NCBI RefSeq assembly: GCF_014333615.1
Contig: NZ_JACSCY010000001.1
Location: forward strand, 434,001-498,000
Direction of reading: 5' to 3'
Origin: Hymenobacter citatus
Lineage (GTDB): Bacteria > Bacteroidota > Bacteroidia > Cytophagales > Hymenobacteraceae
Length of the DNA stretch: 64,000 nt
Shown: positions 7,991 to 17,396 of the stretch, piece after piece
Layout of the letters: the number at the start of each line of letters is the position of its first letter
Numbering within the stretch: position 1 is the stretch's first letter
The notes under the pieces: generated by a model
Told to the model about the DNA's origin: nothing
The model's database searches: none
What the model saw: the letters and a program-made list of their open reading frames with translations, nothing else
Position numbers and translations under genes: made by a program

Positions 7991-9754
7991 GTGAGTAAAC
8001 GCATTTACTACTTGTGTTGCCAGTTGCTGCTAGGGGTAGGCGTATGGTTGCCCTCCACAAGTAAAGCACAGGCACCTACTGCCCATTATTGGGTGCAGCT
8101 ACGCGATAAAAAAGGTGTTGATTTCAACCCCAAGGCCTATTTCGCCCCAGCGGCACTGGCCCGGCGCGCGCGTCAGCACCTGCCCGCCTCCGATAGCACC
8201 GACTACCCTGTGCGCCCGGCCTACCTGCGTGCCATCTCCGCCTCTACCGACTCGGTGGCCCTGGTGAGTCGGTGGCTGAATGGGGTAGTGTGCTGGGCTA
8301 CGCCGGCCCAGGCGCAGGCCCTGCGCCGGCTGCCCGGCGTGCGTAGTGTGGTACCATTGCCAGAGCGTCGGGCGCAACTAGCAGCGCGCCCTACAGCAGC
8401 CGCAGAAGCGTCCATGCAGATTTCGACCGCCAACCGTCAGTTAGCCCGTCGTCAGACGGAGAGCCTGGGCGCGGTGCAGCTCCGTCGGGCCCACCTCAAC
8501 GGTCGGGGCTTGCGCATTGCCATCTTCGACGCGGGCTTCAACGGGGTAGACAGCCACCCGGCGTTTGAGCACCTACGCAGCGAGAAGCGCATTGTGGCGA
8601 CGTATGATTTTCTCAAACGTCAGCCCAACGTATACCACGGCGCCAACCACGGCGGCGAGGTGCTATCCTGTGTAGCAGGTGCCCTACCCGATGGCAGCTA
8701 CCTCGGCCTGGCCCCCGGCGCTGAGTTCTTGCTAGCGCGCACCGAGCAGATGTTTCGGGAGCGATATGCTGAGGAAGAGGCCTGGCTGGCCGCTGCCGAG
8801 TGGGCCGACCGCCAGGGCGTCGACATCATTAATTCGTCGCTGGGCTACACCAACCGCCGCTACTTTCCGGAGCAGATGAACGGCCGCACCAGTCTGATTG
8901 CCCGCGCCGCCGAAATGGCAGCCCGCAAAGGCATCTTGGTGGTGAATGCCGCCGGCAACGACGGCGAGGACGAGGACTGGCGCACCATTGGCACTCCTGC
9001 CGATGGCGACTCCGTGCTAACTGTGGGCGGGCTCGACCCCGACACGTACTTGCACAGCGACTTTAGTAGCTACGGCCCCGGTGCTGGTAGGCGGTTGAAG
9101 CCCAACGTGGTAGCTTTCGGCACGGCTCTGGTGGCTGCACCCGGCGGCTACGAGCGTATTGAAGGTACCTCATTTGCCAGTCCGCTGATGGTAGGCCTGG
9201 CGGCGTGTGTGTGGCAGCAGCAGCGTCAGCTTACAGCCATGGAGGTATTCCGGAAGTTGGAGAAGGCAGGGGAGTTGTATCCGTATTATGACTATGCCCA
9301 CGGCTACGGCCGACCACAAATTGCAAACTTGCTGGCGCCGTCTGGCCTAGTGGCCATACCGGCGCCTACCTTTGACTTTGTGCGCCGCGATACGATGGTG
9401 GCCGTTGTTATTCGGGAAGCTGCGGCTACTATACCGGCCCGCACGCTGCCGCTCTACGCCGATTCGGTGCGGGCCGTGACGCCGGCCTCGCGCTCCAACG
9501 AGGTGCCCGCTTTAGGAAAGGAGTCGACTGTGCCTACCCCCGAGGTACCCGCTGAAGAGGAACCCGTACTCCAGGAGCCACCGCGCTACCTGTATTGGCA
9601 CATTGCCAACCGCCGGGGCGTGCTGCGCCGCTATGAGGTGCGCGACGTGACCCAGCGGGCCGTGCTGGAAGTGCCCCTGCGCCTATTGCAGCCCGGCGAT
9701 GTGCTGCGCGTGCATTATCGGGGCTTTACGCAAACCTATACTGCTGCCCCATGA
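7991..9754 (+). CDS. Secreted subtilisin-like serine protease (S8)
   Basis: 587 residues. There is no ATG at the 5' end; GTG 7991 is chosen because it starts a good signal peptide ('SKRIYYLCCQLLLGVGVWL' ending near 'SKAQA'). TTG 7970 is the alternative. The catalytic triad is Asp180 ('IAIFDAGFNG'), His220 ('NHGGEVLS') and Ser394 ('GTSFASP'), with the oxyanion Asn323 ('AAGN'). A prodomain of about 120 residues precedes it, and about 130 residues, including a Pro/Glu-rich stretch, follow. No T9SS sorting domain is visible, so a periplasmic location or general export is likelier. Its stop overlaps the next gene's start (ATGA). Confidence 0.88.
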   Translation: MSKRIYYLCCQLLLGVGVWLPSTSKAQAPTAHYWVQLRDKKGVDFNPKAYFAPAALARRARQHLPASDSTDYPVRPAYLRAISASTDSVALVSRWLNGVVCWATPAQAQALRRLPGVRSVVPLPERRAQLAARPTAAAEASMQISTANRQLARRQTESLGAVQLRRAHLNGRGLRIAIFDAGFNGVDSHPAFEHLRSEKRIVATYDFLKRQPNVYHGANHGGEVLSCVAGALPDGSYLGLAPGAEFLLARTEQMFRERYAEEEAWLAAAEWADRQGVDIINSSLGYTNRRYFPEQMNGRTSLIARAAEMAARKGILVVNAAGNDGEDEDWRTIGTPADGDSVLTVGGLDPDTYLHSDFSSYGPGAGRRLKPNVVAFGTALVAAPGGYERIEGTSFASPLMVGLAACVWQQQRQLTAMEVFRKLEKAGELYPYYDYAHGYGRPQIANLLAPSGLVAIPAPTFDFVRRDTMVAVVIREAAATIPARTLPLYADSVRAVTPASRSNEVPALGKESTVPTPEVPAEEEPVLQEPPRYLYWHIANRRGVLRRYEVRDVTQRAVLEVPLRLLQPGDVLRVHYRGFTQTYTAAP

Positions 9755-10476
9755 TGCTGGTACTGAAACGAGTAGGTTTGCTGGGGCTGCTGCTGGCCTG
9801 GTGGCTGCCCGCCGCCCAGGCACAGCGGATACTGCTGCGCGCTAATGTCGCCAACGATACTACCTACGAAAACTATGGTCCGAATCGGGCTTTCTACAAC
9901 CATTTCTACTTTGGCTACGCGGCCGTGGTAGGGCCATCGGCCAGTACGGGGGCAGAGCTGGAATACGGCCGCTCGGCAGACATGTTTGTGGGCCTGCGCA
10001 ACAAGTGGCGCCTAAGCCAAACGCTAGCAGTAGGGGCTGACCTACGCTACGACCACCTGGCGTACTACCTGCGCCAGAACGACCAGAAGGTGCTACCTAC
10101 GCCCGCGCAGCACCACCGCGAGTATCTGGCGCTACACCAGGCTCAGGCCGAGGGTTTCGTACGCATCAATTACGGCCGGCGCGGCAACGCCATTGGGCGC
10201 TACGTAGATCTGCTGGGCTGGGGCGGTTGGGTGATGGGTAGCACGCACTTCTACGAAGACCGCCCCGGTCCGAATGGCGCCCGCAAGCAGCGCGTGTCGG
10301 AGCGGGGGCTGAGCTATGTGCGGCGCTGGCCCTACGGCGTGGGCGCCCGCGCTGGCATTGGGCGCTTTGCGCTGGTAGGCCGCTACCGCCTGGCCGATAC
10401 CTTCACTGGCAGCGCCCAAGCACGCTACCCCGAGCTACCGCGCTGGACGCTCGGAGTGGAGTTGAGTTGGTTGTAG
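9751..10476 (+). CDS. Predicted outer-membrane beta-barrel protein
   Basis: 241 residues with a signal peptide ending 'AAQAQ'. The rest is made of alternating aromatic and polar strands such as 'FYNHFYFGYAAVVG' and 'WTLGVELSWL', and ends in a hydrophobic residue as outer-membrane barrels do. I do not recognise a family. The ATG overlaps the subtilase stop by four bases (ATGATG at 9751), so the two are translationally coupled and probably work together, but how is unknown. Confidence 0.7.
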   Translation: MMLVLKRVGLLGLLLAWWLPAAQAQRILLRANVANDTTYENYGPNRAFYNHFYFGYAAVVGPSASTGAELEYGRSADMFVGLRNKWRLSQTLAVGADLRYDHLAYYLRQNDQKVLPTPAQHHREYLALHQAQAEGFVRINYGRRGNAIGRYVDLLGWGGWVMGSTHFYEDRPGPNGARKQRVSERGLSYVRRWPYGVGARAGIGRFALVGRYRLADTFTGSAQARYPELPRWTLGVELSWL

Positions 10477-10590
10477 GAATGCGCTCCGCACGTGACCTTA
10501 CCATTCCCTAATGCGTAGAAGAAAGGCAGAAAAGAACGCGCCCAACTGCCAATTCTGGTATAAAATTCGCGGTCGGGCGCGGTGGGTTGA

Positions 10591-10620
10591 TTTGTGAAGC
10601 GAGTCAGCCGCGTATCTTGC
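10591..10620 (+). promoter_or_regulatory. Candidate promoter for the 10651 lipoprotein gene
   Basis: TTTG at 10591-10594 and TATCTTGC at 10613-10620 with an 18-base spacer approximate the Bacteroidota -33 TTTG / -7 TAnnTTTG promoter. The -7 element lies 31 bases before the ATG. Confidence 0.5.
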
Positions 10621-10650
10621 CGCATGATTTTAATTGGCCACGGCCGCACA

Positions 10651-11247
10651 ATGAAAAAACTTCTTCTCTCCGGTGTCGCCGCTGCTTTGTTGCTCCAGGT
10701 TACGTCCTGTATCAATACCGAGCGCGAAGTAGGAAACTCCAAGAATGCCGACAAAGTGTATTCGCCGCCTACGGAAAGCAACCGCCTCACCACTCGCAGC
10801 ATCTTGAATACAGTGCGCACCACGCACTACTTCTCCAGCGCCAAAACCAAGGATAACTTCATTCTGCAACTGCAAGGCGCAAAGATTCTGAATGCTCAGG
10901 CCCGCTTTATCATCCTGACCAGCACCGGCGACACGCTGCGCAAAGAGGTGATTCCGGCCATTGCCCTCATTGAAGCCCGCAACCTGGAAGACCCGCAGGC
11001 AGCTACTACCCGCGCCAAGGAAATTGCCATTCTACAGGCCATGAATACCTTCTTTGCCGATGACCGGTTTACCCAGCCGGCTGTGCCCCGTGCCGCCACC
11101 CAGCCCGCCAACGTAGATGCCGAAAACTGGCGCGCCGTGAAAGCCGATACCAAAGCCGTGGGCTTCGACTATACCTCCAACACTGGCCGCGAGCGGCGCA
11201 TTGCCTATGCCAAAACGCTGGGCAAAGCCGTCGTTATTGCCGAGTAG
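10651..11247 (+). CDS. Hypothetical lipoprotein
   Basis: 198 residues. ATG 10651 (MKKLLLSGVAAALL) gives a lipoprotein signal with the cysteine in 'LLQVTSC' at about residue 20; the frame is open back to 10594. The middle reads as a soluble alpha/beta protein ('DNFILQLQGAKILNAQARFIIL') and there is a Pro/Ala-rich linker near residues 145-155. I do not recognise a family. It is a single-gene unit with a promoter-like sequence before it and a strong terminator after it. Confidence 0.7.
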   Translation: MKKLLLSGVAAALLLQVTSCINTEREVGNSKNADKVYSPPTESNRLTTRSILNTVRTTHYFSSAKTKDNFILQLQGAKILNAQARFIILTSTGDTLRKEVIPAIALIEARNLEDPQAATTRAKEIAILQAMNTFFADDRFTQPAVPRAATQPANVDAENWRAVKADTKAVGFDYTSNTGRERRIAYAKTLGKAVVIAE

Positions 11248-11261
11248 CCTTCGGATATATG

Positions 11262-11310
11262 AAAACGCAAAAGCCGTCCCGCATTTATTGCGGGGCGGCT
11301 TTTGCGTTTT
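11262..11310. terminator. Strong bidirectional terminator
   Basis: A 22-bp perfect stem (AAAACGCAAAAGCCGTCCCG plus CA and its complement) with a 5-base loop. Runs of A and T at the two ends let it work in both directions between the convergent lipoprotein and M23 genes. Confidence 0.9.
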
Positions 11311-11479
11311 GAGTTGCCTTAAGTTGAGGTGCCGCCAACGCAAACGCGGCACATCCTCCGAAGAGCATATGCCGCGTTGTACTCCAATCACCGGCTCGAA
11401 GGTAGGGCGTGGTGCATGAGGCGCAGATGAAGCTGGTCACATATTCTGCTTTCTTGCGTGCAGGCTAGAGACACAGCTA

Positions 11480-12829
11480 TCAGGAAGTGGGAATCTTAGT
11501 CAGCCAGCCCAGGCTGCCGCTGGCGGCGCGCACAAGCTGGTACCGGCCAAATTCGCCTAGCACGGCTACTTTGGTTTGGGCGGGTAGGGTATCCAGCATC
11601 GGCGCAGTAGGGAGGGGGGTAGCCAGGAGGTTGGTGGTGCGGGTGAGGTTCTCACGACGCAGGGGCGTGGTAGTAGGTACCACGGCGCGGGCCGCCACGT
11701 AGCCCAGCTGGCCATCGGGACGCTGTACGCGGTACCAATCGGTTTGGCTGCCTACCACCAATAGGGGGGTGTGGCGGGGCAACGCCGCCACGCGGCTGGC
11801 TTTTTTGGCGGGACTGTACTGCAAATCGGTGCTTTTATCCTGCACGCGCACCCACTCTCCCAGGCGCTCAGCCTTGGTGCGCGGCGCGGCCGGGGTAGCA
11901 TCGGCATGCCGAATGAAAGGGTAGGGGTCCACAGCCCCGCGTCCGCCCCGGTAGATGCCAAAATGAAGGTGAGGCGGTGTGGTACGGGCGTTGCCAGTGT
12001 TGCCTACCAGGCCCAGCGTGTCGCCCTGGCGCACTTGCTGGCCGGGCTGCACGAGTTGTTTATCGAGGTGAGCGTAGTAGATGTGCTGACCGTGCTCGGC
12101 ATCCGCTAGCCACACCACATTGCCGCCCAGGTTGGTTACGCCGGTGCGCGTCACGTAGCCATCTACGGCGGCCACGGCGGGCGTGCCGCGCTTGGCAAAA
12201 ATGTCGATGCCCTCGTGGCGGCGCTTGCCCCCGTCGCGGTCGGCGCCCCAAAAGCTGCCCACAGCTACATCACTCTTGCCCTTCACCGGAAAACCCAGCG
12301 AAGGCGCCCGCTGAATGCGCACAGTGTAGCGGCCGTCGCGCAGCAACTCGGGCTGCACGCGCAGCAGGTGCTGGTGGTCGTCTTTCACGTCGTAGCTGAA
12401 GGTAAGCGCCGTGGTATCAGCCGAGGTGATGGGCTGGGGGGTAGGGCGGTCGGGACTCAGCTCGAACGCATCCAGAAACACGCGAGCATCGGTGCCGGGA
12501 CTTAGGGTGAGTGTCACGCGGATGGTTTCGCCGGCGCGCACGGCGTAGCGGTAGGCAGCAGCGGAGGCTTTATCGGCCCGAAAAATGCCGGTTTCCTGGA
12601 AGGGCAGCGTCACAATCAGCGAATCGCGCAGGGCCTGGTCGGCAGCTTGCAGCCAGTCGCGGCCCAGGGCCGTTTCGTCAAGGTGAGTTTGGCGCAGCTG
12701 CCGGGCGTAGGCCTCGTGTGGGGTGCGGGGTTGATTGAAAATGCCTTGCAGAGTTTGCTGTTTGCCGCAGGCCGCAAGAAAGAAGGTAAATAGCGCAAAA
12801 TAAAAAGGAGCACGAAGGCGAAAAGACAT
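11480..12829 (-). CDS. M23 (LytM) peptidoglycan endopeptidase lipoprotein with SH3-like tail
   Basis: 449 residues. The lipobox is 'FFLAAC' (Cys21). An N-terminal region of about 150 residues containing a beta-sandwich ('GETIRVTLTLSPGTDARVFLD') comes first, then the M23 domain with zinc ligands His205 and Asp209 ('RHEGIDIF') and 'HLHF' (His287/His289). From about 318 to the end are two SH3-like repeats ('WYRVQRPDGQLGYV', 'RYQLVRAASGSLGWL'). All metal ligands are present, so it should be an active cell-wall hydrolase anchored in the membrane. It is divergent from the XRE gene with about 190 bases between them. Confidence 0.92.
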   Translation of the reverse strand: MSFRLRAPFYFALFTFFLAACGKQQTLQGIFNQPRTPHEAYARQLRQTHLDETALGRDWLQAADQALRDSLIVTLPFQETGIFRADKASAAAYRYAVRAGETIRVTLTLSPGTDARVFLDAFELSPDRPTPQPITSADTTALTFSYDVKDDHQHLLRVQPELLRDGRYTVRIQRAPSLGFPVKGKSDVAVGSFWGADRDGGKRRHEGIDIFAKRGTPAVAAVDGYVTRTGVTNLGGNVVWLADAEHGQHIYYAHLDKQLVQPGQQVRQGDTLGLVGNTGNARTTPPHLHFGIYRGGRGAVDPYPFIRHADATPAAPRTKAERLGEWVRVQDKSTDLQYSPAKKASRVAALPRHTPLLVVGSQTDWYRVQRPDGQLGYVAARAVVPTTTPLRRENLTRTTNLLATPLPTAPMLDTLPAQTKVAVLGEFGRYQLVRAASGSLGWLTKIPTS

Positions 12830-13018
12830 AGGCTATGGTTGATTTCTATAGCAAACACTAGCACGACGGAGGTAGTTCGCACGGTATCAAGGCGGAACGC
12901 AAAGAGGAAAACCATCAGCAATGGGCTTTCGAGGAAGCTAAAGTCCAGCTTGGTATTCAGTGAGAAGAATAGTGTATCATTGGTTGTCGCTACTCATTCC
13001 ACCTCCGCTGACCCTTCT

Positions 13019-13627
13019 ATGTTTTCTCCCGTTCGTATCGTCGCTCTCCGCAAAAGCAAAGGCTACTCGCAGGAAGTGCTAGCCGAAGAGTCGGGGGTAA
13101 GCCTGCGTACGATCCAACGGGTGGAGCAAGGCGAAACGGTACCACGCGGCCACACGATGCAGGCGCTGGCTGCCGCCCTGCAAGTGCCACTAGAAAGTCT
13201 CCACGAAGAGCCCGCGCCAGTGGAATTTTCTGGGGCTACAGAAGTGCCAACTACTACCCCGCTTCGGGCCGACCCGCAGTTTCTGCAACTGCTCAATCTG
13301 AGTGCGTTGAGCTTACTGCTTTTCCCGCTACTCAATATTCTGGTGCCGTTGCTGCTGTGGCGTTCCCGCCGGCACAACACGGAACACGTCGCAGAAATAG
13401 GCCGGCGGGTGGTAGGGTTTCAGGTGCTGTGGCAGGTAGGCTGCTTTTTTCTGTACCTGCTGCTGGCGTTGGCGCAGGTGGCGGCCGCTTCTTACTTCCG
13501 CGGGGTAGTACCAAGCGTTTTCATAGGGGCATTGGTGCTGACCTATGCGGCGAATGTGCTAACTGTTGGGTATTACGCCCGACAATTGCAGCTGGGGAAT
13601 TTGAATGTCTATCGGTATAGAATATAG
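13019..13627 (+). CDS. XRE-type helix-turn-helix protein with membrane segments
   Basis: 202 residues. ATG 13019 is chosen because the HTH begins immediately ('RIVALRKSKGYSQEVLAEES', residues about 4-60: 'SLRTIQRVEQGETVP'). A Pro/Thr linker is followed by three or four predicted membrane helices ('LLLFPLLNILVPLLLW', 'CFFLYLLLALAQVAAA', 'VFIGALVLTYAANVL') similar to DUF4870 proteins. HTH-DUF4870 fusions are common in Bacteroidota, function unknown. The extra 60 residues from the frame's first start (12839) have no domain and overlap the divergent promoter region. Confidence 0.8.
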   Translation: MFSPVRIVALRKSKGYSQEVLAEESGVSLRTIQRVEQGETVPRGHTMQALAAALQVPLESLHEEPAPVEFSGATEVPTTTPLRADPQFLQLLNLSALSLLLFPLLNILVPLLLWRSRRHNTEHVAEIGRRVVGFQVLWQVGCFFLYLLLALAQVAAASYFRGVVPSVFIGALVLTYAANVLTVGYYARQLQLGNLNVYRYRI

Positions 13628-13749
13628 CAGTTATTGTTGAATAGCAAGTAGTTGCAGGCTATGGCGGCACAATGACGCAGAAATGACGCAAGCGTGAACG
13701 GGCAAGGCTGGTAGGTTCGAATCAGAAAATCACCTCAGCCCTATACCAT

Positions 13750-14724
13750 ATGCGTCCGCTTACCAAAGTGCTTCTTGCCGTGCTGCTGTTGCTTTTAGTC
13801 TCTGTAGTAGGCGGTTATTTCTACGCTCGTAAGAAGTTTGAGCCACCCCTCAATCAACTGGTCGTGACGAAGCTACCAGCCACCTGTACGTTCTCGTGGC
13901 TGGCCGATACCAGTGCCGGCCGGATTACGCCGCACGCCGCATTGCTCGTGCCCGTAACCTTGCCCGGCTGCCCGCGCACATGCTACCTGCAATTTGATAC
14001 GGGCGCTCCGTATTCGGCACTATACGCCAAGCCGATGGCTGCCCTACAGAAGCAGTATCCTGCTATGCGTACCACCATCCAACCCACTACCACATCCGCG
14101 CAAAATGTCCGTTTTGCGCTAGGCCAAGCCCAGGTGCAAGCGCGCGAGATGCGGGTACTGCCTTACGGAACTGCCCAACTACCCGACAGCGCTACCCTGC
14201 TTGTCATTGGTACGCTAGGAACCGATGCCCTGGAAGGTCGTGCCCTAGTGCTCGACTACGCCCGCCACCGTTTTATGCTGAGTAACGTGGTGCCTGACAG
14301 CCTCGCACGCCACGCGGCCTTCGTGCCCCTGTCGTTCAAAAGTCGCCGGTTGCTAGTAGAGGCTGCTATAGCGGGCGAGGATCGGCAATTGCTTTTTGAC
14401 TCGGGCAGCAGCGCGTTTGCCCTCCTCACGTCTGAGTCGGAATGGCACAAAATGGCCCAGCCAGCCGCCGCGGTGCAAACCACTAGCGTCAACTCCTGGG
14501 GTAGTACGCTCACGTCGTATACCACTGCCACGGCGGCTCGGTTGCAGCTGGGAAGTACTGCGCTACCCTTGCATACGGTCACCTACATAGAAGGAATGAG
14601 CTGGTGGCAGCAGTTGCTGATGCAAACGTCGGGCATGAGTGGCATGCTTGGAAACGAGCCGTTTGCGGAGCAACTCGTTGTGCTTGATATAAGAGGTGGA
14701 CGGTTTGGAGTTGTTACGAAATGA
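13750..14724 (+). CDS. Membrane-anchored aspartic protease-like protein with two DTG/DSG motifs
   Basis: 324 residues. A single N-terminal membrane helix (residues about 5-25) anchors a periplasmic domain. Two retropepsin-type active-site motifs are visible: 'QFDTGAPYSALY' (Asp83) and 'LLFDSGSSAFALL' (Asp217), 134 residues apart. 'LGTDALEGRALVLDY' and 'LGNEPFAEQLVVLD' look like the matching flap/psi-loop segments of each half. This is the arrangement of a bilobal aspartic protease made of two retropepsin-like halves. Substrate unknown. Confidence 0.8.
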   Translation: MRPLTKVLLAVLLLLLVSVVGGYFYARKKFEPPLNQLVVTKLPATCTFSWLADTSAGRITPHAALLVPVTLPGCPRTCYLQFDTGAPYSALYAKPMAALQKQYPAMRTTIQPTTTSAQNVRFALGQAQVQAREMRVLPYGTAQLPDSATLLVIGTLGTDALEGRALVLDYARHRFMLSNVVPDSLARHAAFVPLSFKSRRLLVEAAIAGEDRQLLFDSGSSAFALLTSESEWHKMAQPAAAVQTTSVNSWGSTLTSYTTATAARLQLGSTALPLHTVTYIEGMSWWQQLLMQTSGMSGMLGNEPFAEQLVVLDIRGGRFGVVTK

Positions 14725-14790
14725 GTACGTAAGTTCACTCAGAAACAGTAATGACGTATACTGCAAATTGCACCGCTTCCTTTCCTCTTT

Positions 14791-15633
14791 ATGCAACTCA
14801 TCGAATGTCCCCGCGACGCCATGCAAGGCTTGGCCGACTTCATTCCCACGGCCACCAAAATTGCCTACCTCAACCAGTTGCTGCGCGTGGGCTTCTCGAC
14901 GCTGGATTTCGGTAGTTTCGTGTCGGCCAAAGCCATTCCGCAGCTGCGTGATACGGCCGAGGTGCTGGCCGGCCTCGACACCGGCAACTCGCCCACCGAG
15001 CTGCTGGCCATTGTGGCCAACCTGCGCGGTGCCGAAACGGCGGCTGGCTTCTCCGAAATTGCCTACCTCGGCTTCCCTCTCTCGCTTTCCGAAACCTTTC
15101 AGCAGCGCAATACCAACAAAACTATTGCTGAGGCGCTGGAAGAGGTAGCGCAGATGCAGGCGCTGTGTGGGCGCACCGGCCACACACTGGTTGTGTACCT
15201 GTCGATGGGCTTTGGCAACCCCTACGGCGAGGCCTGGCACCCCGATATTGTGGCAGAGTTTACGCGGAAGCTGGCGGCGCTGGGCGTGCGCATTGTGGCC
15301 CTGTCGGATACCATTGGCGTGAGTACGGCCGCCACCATCACGCCGCTGTTTGAAACCCTGATTCCGGCTTTTCCCGACATCACCTTCGGGGCGCACCTAC
15401 ACACCACGCCCGATGCCTGGCAGGAAAAGGTAGCCGCAGCCTACCACGCCGGCTGCCGCCGCTTCGATGGGGCGCTGGGCGGCTATGGCGGCTGCCCCAT
15501 GGCCGCCGACACGCTCACCGGCAACATGCCCACCGAGCACCTGGTCGCCTACCTCCAAACCCAGGGCGAAGCGCTGGACCTGAACATGCAGCTTTTCCAG
15601 GAAGCGCAGGTAGCGGCCGGGCAAGTATTTTAG
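14791..15633 (+). CDS. Hydroxymethylglutaryl-CoA lyase
   Basis: 280 residues, slightly shorter than typical HMG-CoA lyases (about 300). It is a TIM barrel of the HMGL-like family: 'ALSDTIGVSTAATITPLF', the metal-binding 'HLHTTP', and the signature 'GALGGYGGCPMA' with the catalytic cysteine at about 235. It cleaves HMG-CoA to acetoacetate and acetyl-CoA in leucine breakdown. ATG 14791 is 66 bases after the aspartic protease gene. No other leucine-catabolism genes are adjacent. Confidence 0.9.
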   Translation: MQLIECPRDAMQGLADFIPTATKIAYLNQLLRVGFSTLDFGSFVSAKAIPQLRDTAEVLAGLDTGNSPTELLAIVANLRGAETAAGFSEIAYLGFPLSLSETFQQRNTNKTIAEALEEVAQMQALCGRTGHTLVVYLSMGFGNPYGEAWHPDIVAEFTRKLAALGVRIVALSDTIGVSTAATITPLFETLIPAFPDITFGAHLHTTPDAWQEKVAAAYHAGCRRFDGALGGYGGCPMAADTLTGNMPTEHLVAYLQTQGEALDLNMQLFQEAQVAAGQVF

Positions 15634-15708
15634 GTGCGCTACATTGATTGTCAGGTAATAGCCGTTAGTTGTGAGATATTGGATTGATTCACAACTATCT
15701 ATTACGCT

Positions 15709-17211
15709 ATGCTGATATGTCGAATTCTACTGCTCGCTGTAGTATGTGCTTTGTTTGCCAGTACTAGCAGCTACGCCCGGCGGCGGGAAGCACTGCTGAT
15801 TGCTAGTAAGGACGGGGATGCTATTCACCCTTACTATTATAATATTTTACAAAAGGAAGGAAAGATCAAGCGCGTACACCCCGGCGATACGCTGCGCATT
15901 GCATTCGACGAAAACTCCTACGTGCCGCTGACCGTTCGCTTTATGATAGTAGCGAGCAATATGCGGGAGCAGCCGGTGTTGCTCGTGATGCCCGGTGATA
16001 TTATCACGGTGCGTTATAATGAGGCCGCCACGACGTATTCCTTCTCTGGTACATATCAGGCTGAGTTACAATTCTACCATGACCTCCGGCGCGGACCGTT
16101 CAGCTTAGATGATTGGGGAAATTTGGGCAGCATAGATTATATAAGCGACGATATCAAGCGTAGGCCTCCTACCCTAGAGGGATACATGAAGCACTGGCAG
16201 CGTCTGCGCCTCACTGGTGACAGCTTGATAGTGGCGGTGCGCACTACACCAGGCATCCGGCCGGCGGTGGCGGAGGCACTGGCGCGAGAACTGCGCCTAC
16301 AAACAGTTATCTATTTACTGCATGGCACGTGGTACCATAAACTGTACAACACGCAGCCCTTTGTGCCACGTGGCGTAAGGATGATACGGGATACAATGCA
16401 GCTGAGTATAGTAACAACGTTTCCAGCTGTTTACCAGGATTCGGTGCGGGCGCAGATGCGGCTGCTGCGGAGTCAGCAGTTGCTACCCCCGGTGGCGTCG
16501 TGGCGGCGACTACTGACGCTAAAGCAACTGGTGCCCTACCTAACGATGCTACGAAATCGACCAGCTTCCACGAGCGCGCAGTACGCGGTAGCAAAGCAGG
16601 AGCTTACAGGACTGGAGCGGGAATGGGTATGCTATGCATTGATGGAAGATGCACAGTTGATGCACCGCCCCATCGGCCCGCTGCTGAAAGACTACCGCAC
16701 CTGGGTGATGCCGGAAAGCCGTTTCGTGCGCATCCTCACCCATCAGGATCAATTCACGCTGGTGATGCCCAAGCAGCAGATGGCTACCACCGATACCCTG
16801 GTAGCCCCCGACGGCTCCCGCCAAACGCTGGCCGCGCTTCTGGCCCGGCACCGGGGCAAAGTCATCTACCTCGATCTGTGGGCCAGCTGGTGCGCGCCCT
16901 GTATCATGGAATTTCCCGCCACGGCAGCGTTGCGCCGCCACTACCAGGGCAAGCAGGTTGTGGTCATTCAGCTCTCGATTGACAAAAACAAGCAGGCGTG
17001 GCAGCAGGCCGGCAAGGAGTTCTTAGCGGGCGTGCGTGAGCAGTACCATTTTGCCAGCCCTACCACGGCTGGCTTCCTGAAACGCTTCACTGTCAACAGT
17101 ATTCCGCGCTACGTGCTACTGGATAAGTACGGCATCGTGCGCTACGCCGACGCTCTGCGCCCCAACGACCCCGAGCTAAAGCTCCTCATTGCCGATTTGC
17201 TGGCGCGGTGA
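15709..17211 (+). CDS. TlpA-like thiol-disulfide oxidoreductase with large N-terminal domain
   Basis: 500 residues with a signal peptide ending near 'SYARR'. Residues about 30-350 have no recognised motif. The last 150 residues are a thioredoxin fold of the TlpA/ResA type with active site 'WASWCAPC' (Cys395, Cys398), the cis-Pro segment 'VNSIPRYVLLDKYG' and 'VIQLSIDKNKQAW'. It probably reduces or exchanges disulfides in the periplasm. Proteins with this N-terminal extension are common in Bacteroidota. The gene stands alone on the + strand between HMG-CoA lyase and lutA. Confidence 0.85.
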   Translation: MLICRILLLAVVCALFASTSSYARRREALLIASKDGDAIHPYYYNILQKEGKIKRVHPGDTLRIAFDENSYVPLTVRFMIVASNMREQPVLLVMPGDIITVRYNEAATTYSFSGTYQAELQFYHDLRRGPFSLDDWGNLGSIDYISDDIKRRPPTLEGYMKHWQRLRLTGDSLIVAVRTTPGIRPAVAEALARELRLQTVIYLLHGTWYHKLYNTQPFVPRGVRMIRDTMQLSIVTTFPAVYQDSVRAQMRLLRSQQLLPPVASWRRLLTLKQLVPYLTMLRNRPASTSAQYAVAKQELTGLEREWVCYALMEDAQLMHRPIGPLLKDYRTWVMPESRFVRILTHQDQFTLVMPKQQMATTDTLVAPDGSRQTLAALLARHRGKVIYLDLWASWCAPCIMEFPATAALRRHYQGKQVVVIQLSIDKNKQAWQQAGKEFLAGVREQYHFASPTTAGFLKRFTVNSIPRYVLLDKYGIVRYADALRPNDPELKLLIADLLAR

Positions 17212-17284
17212 CTTTTCTAGCTATTTGCCTCTAGCTGTTAGCTGATAGCATTTCGGTAGAAGACAAACGAGACAGCATAAGCGC

Positions 17285-17312
17285 TTGCATTGCCTGGCTG
17301 CCCCTACCTTTG
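17285..17312 (+). promoter_or_regulatory. Candidate promoter for lutA
   Basis: TACCTTTG at 17305-17312 matches the Bacteroidota -7 consensus TAnnTTTG exactly. A partial -33 TTG lies at 17285-17287, 17 bases upstream. The ATG is 85 bases downstream. Confidence 0.55.
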
Positions 17313-17396
17313 CAGGGCATTGTTATTCTTTTCCAGATTCGGCTGCCGTTTCGCAGTGGAAAAGCTAGCAGCCAGTAGCCAACAGCCAAACATCCT

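Noticed and set aside
14563-15396. Minus-strand ORF of 277 codons opposite HMG-CoA lyase
   Set aside because: The lyase has its active-site signature on the other strand; the antisense frame has no family features.
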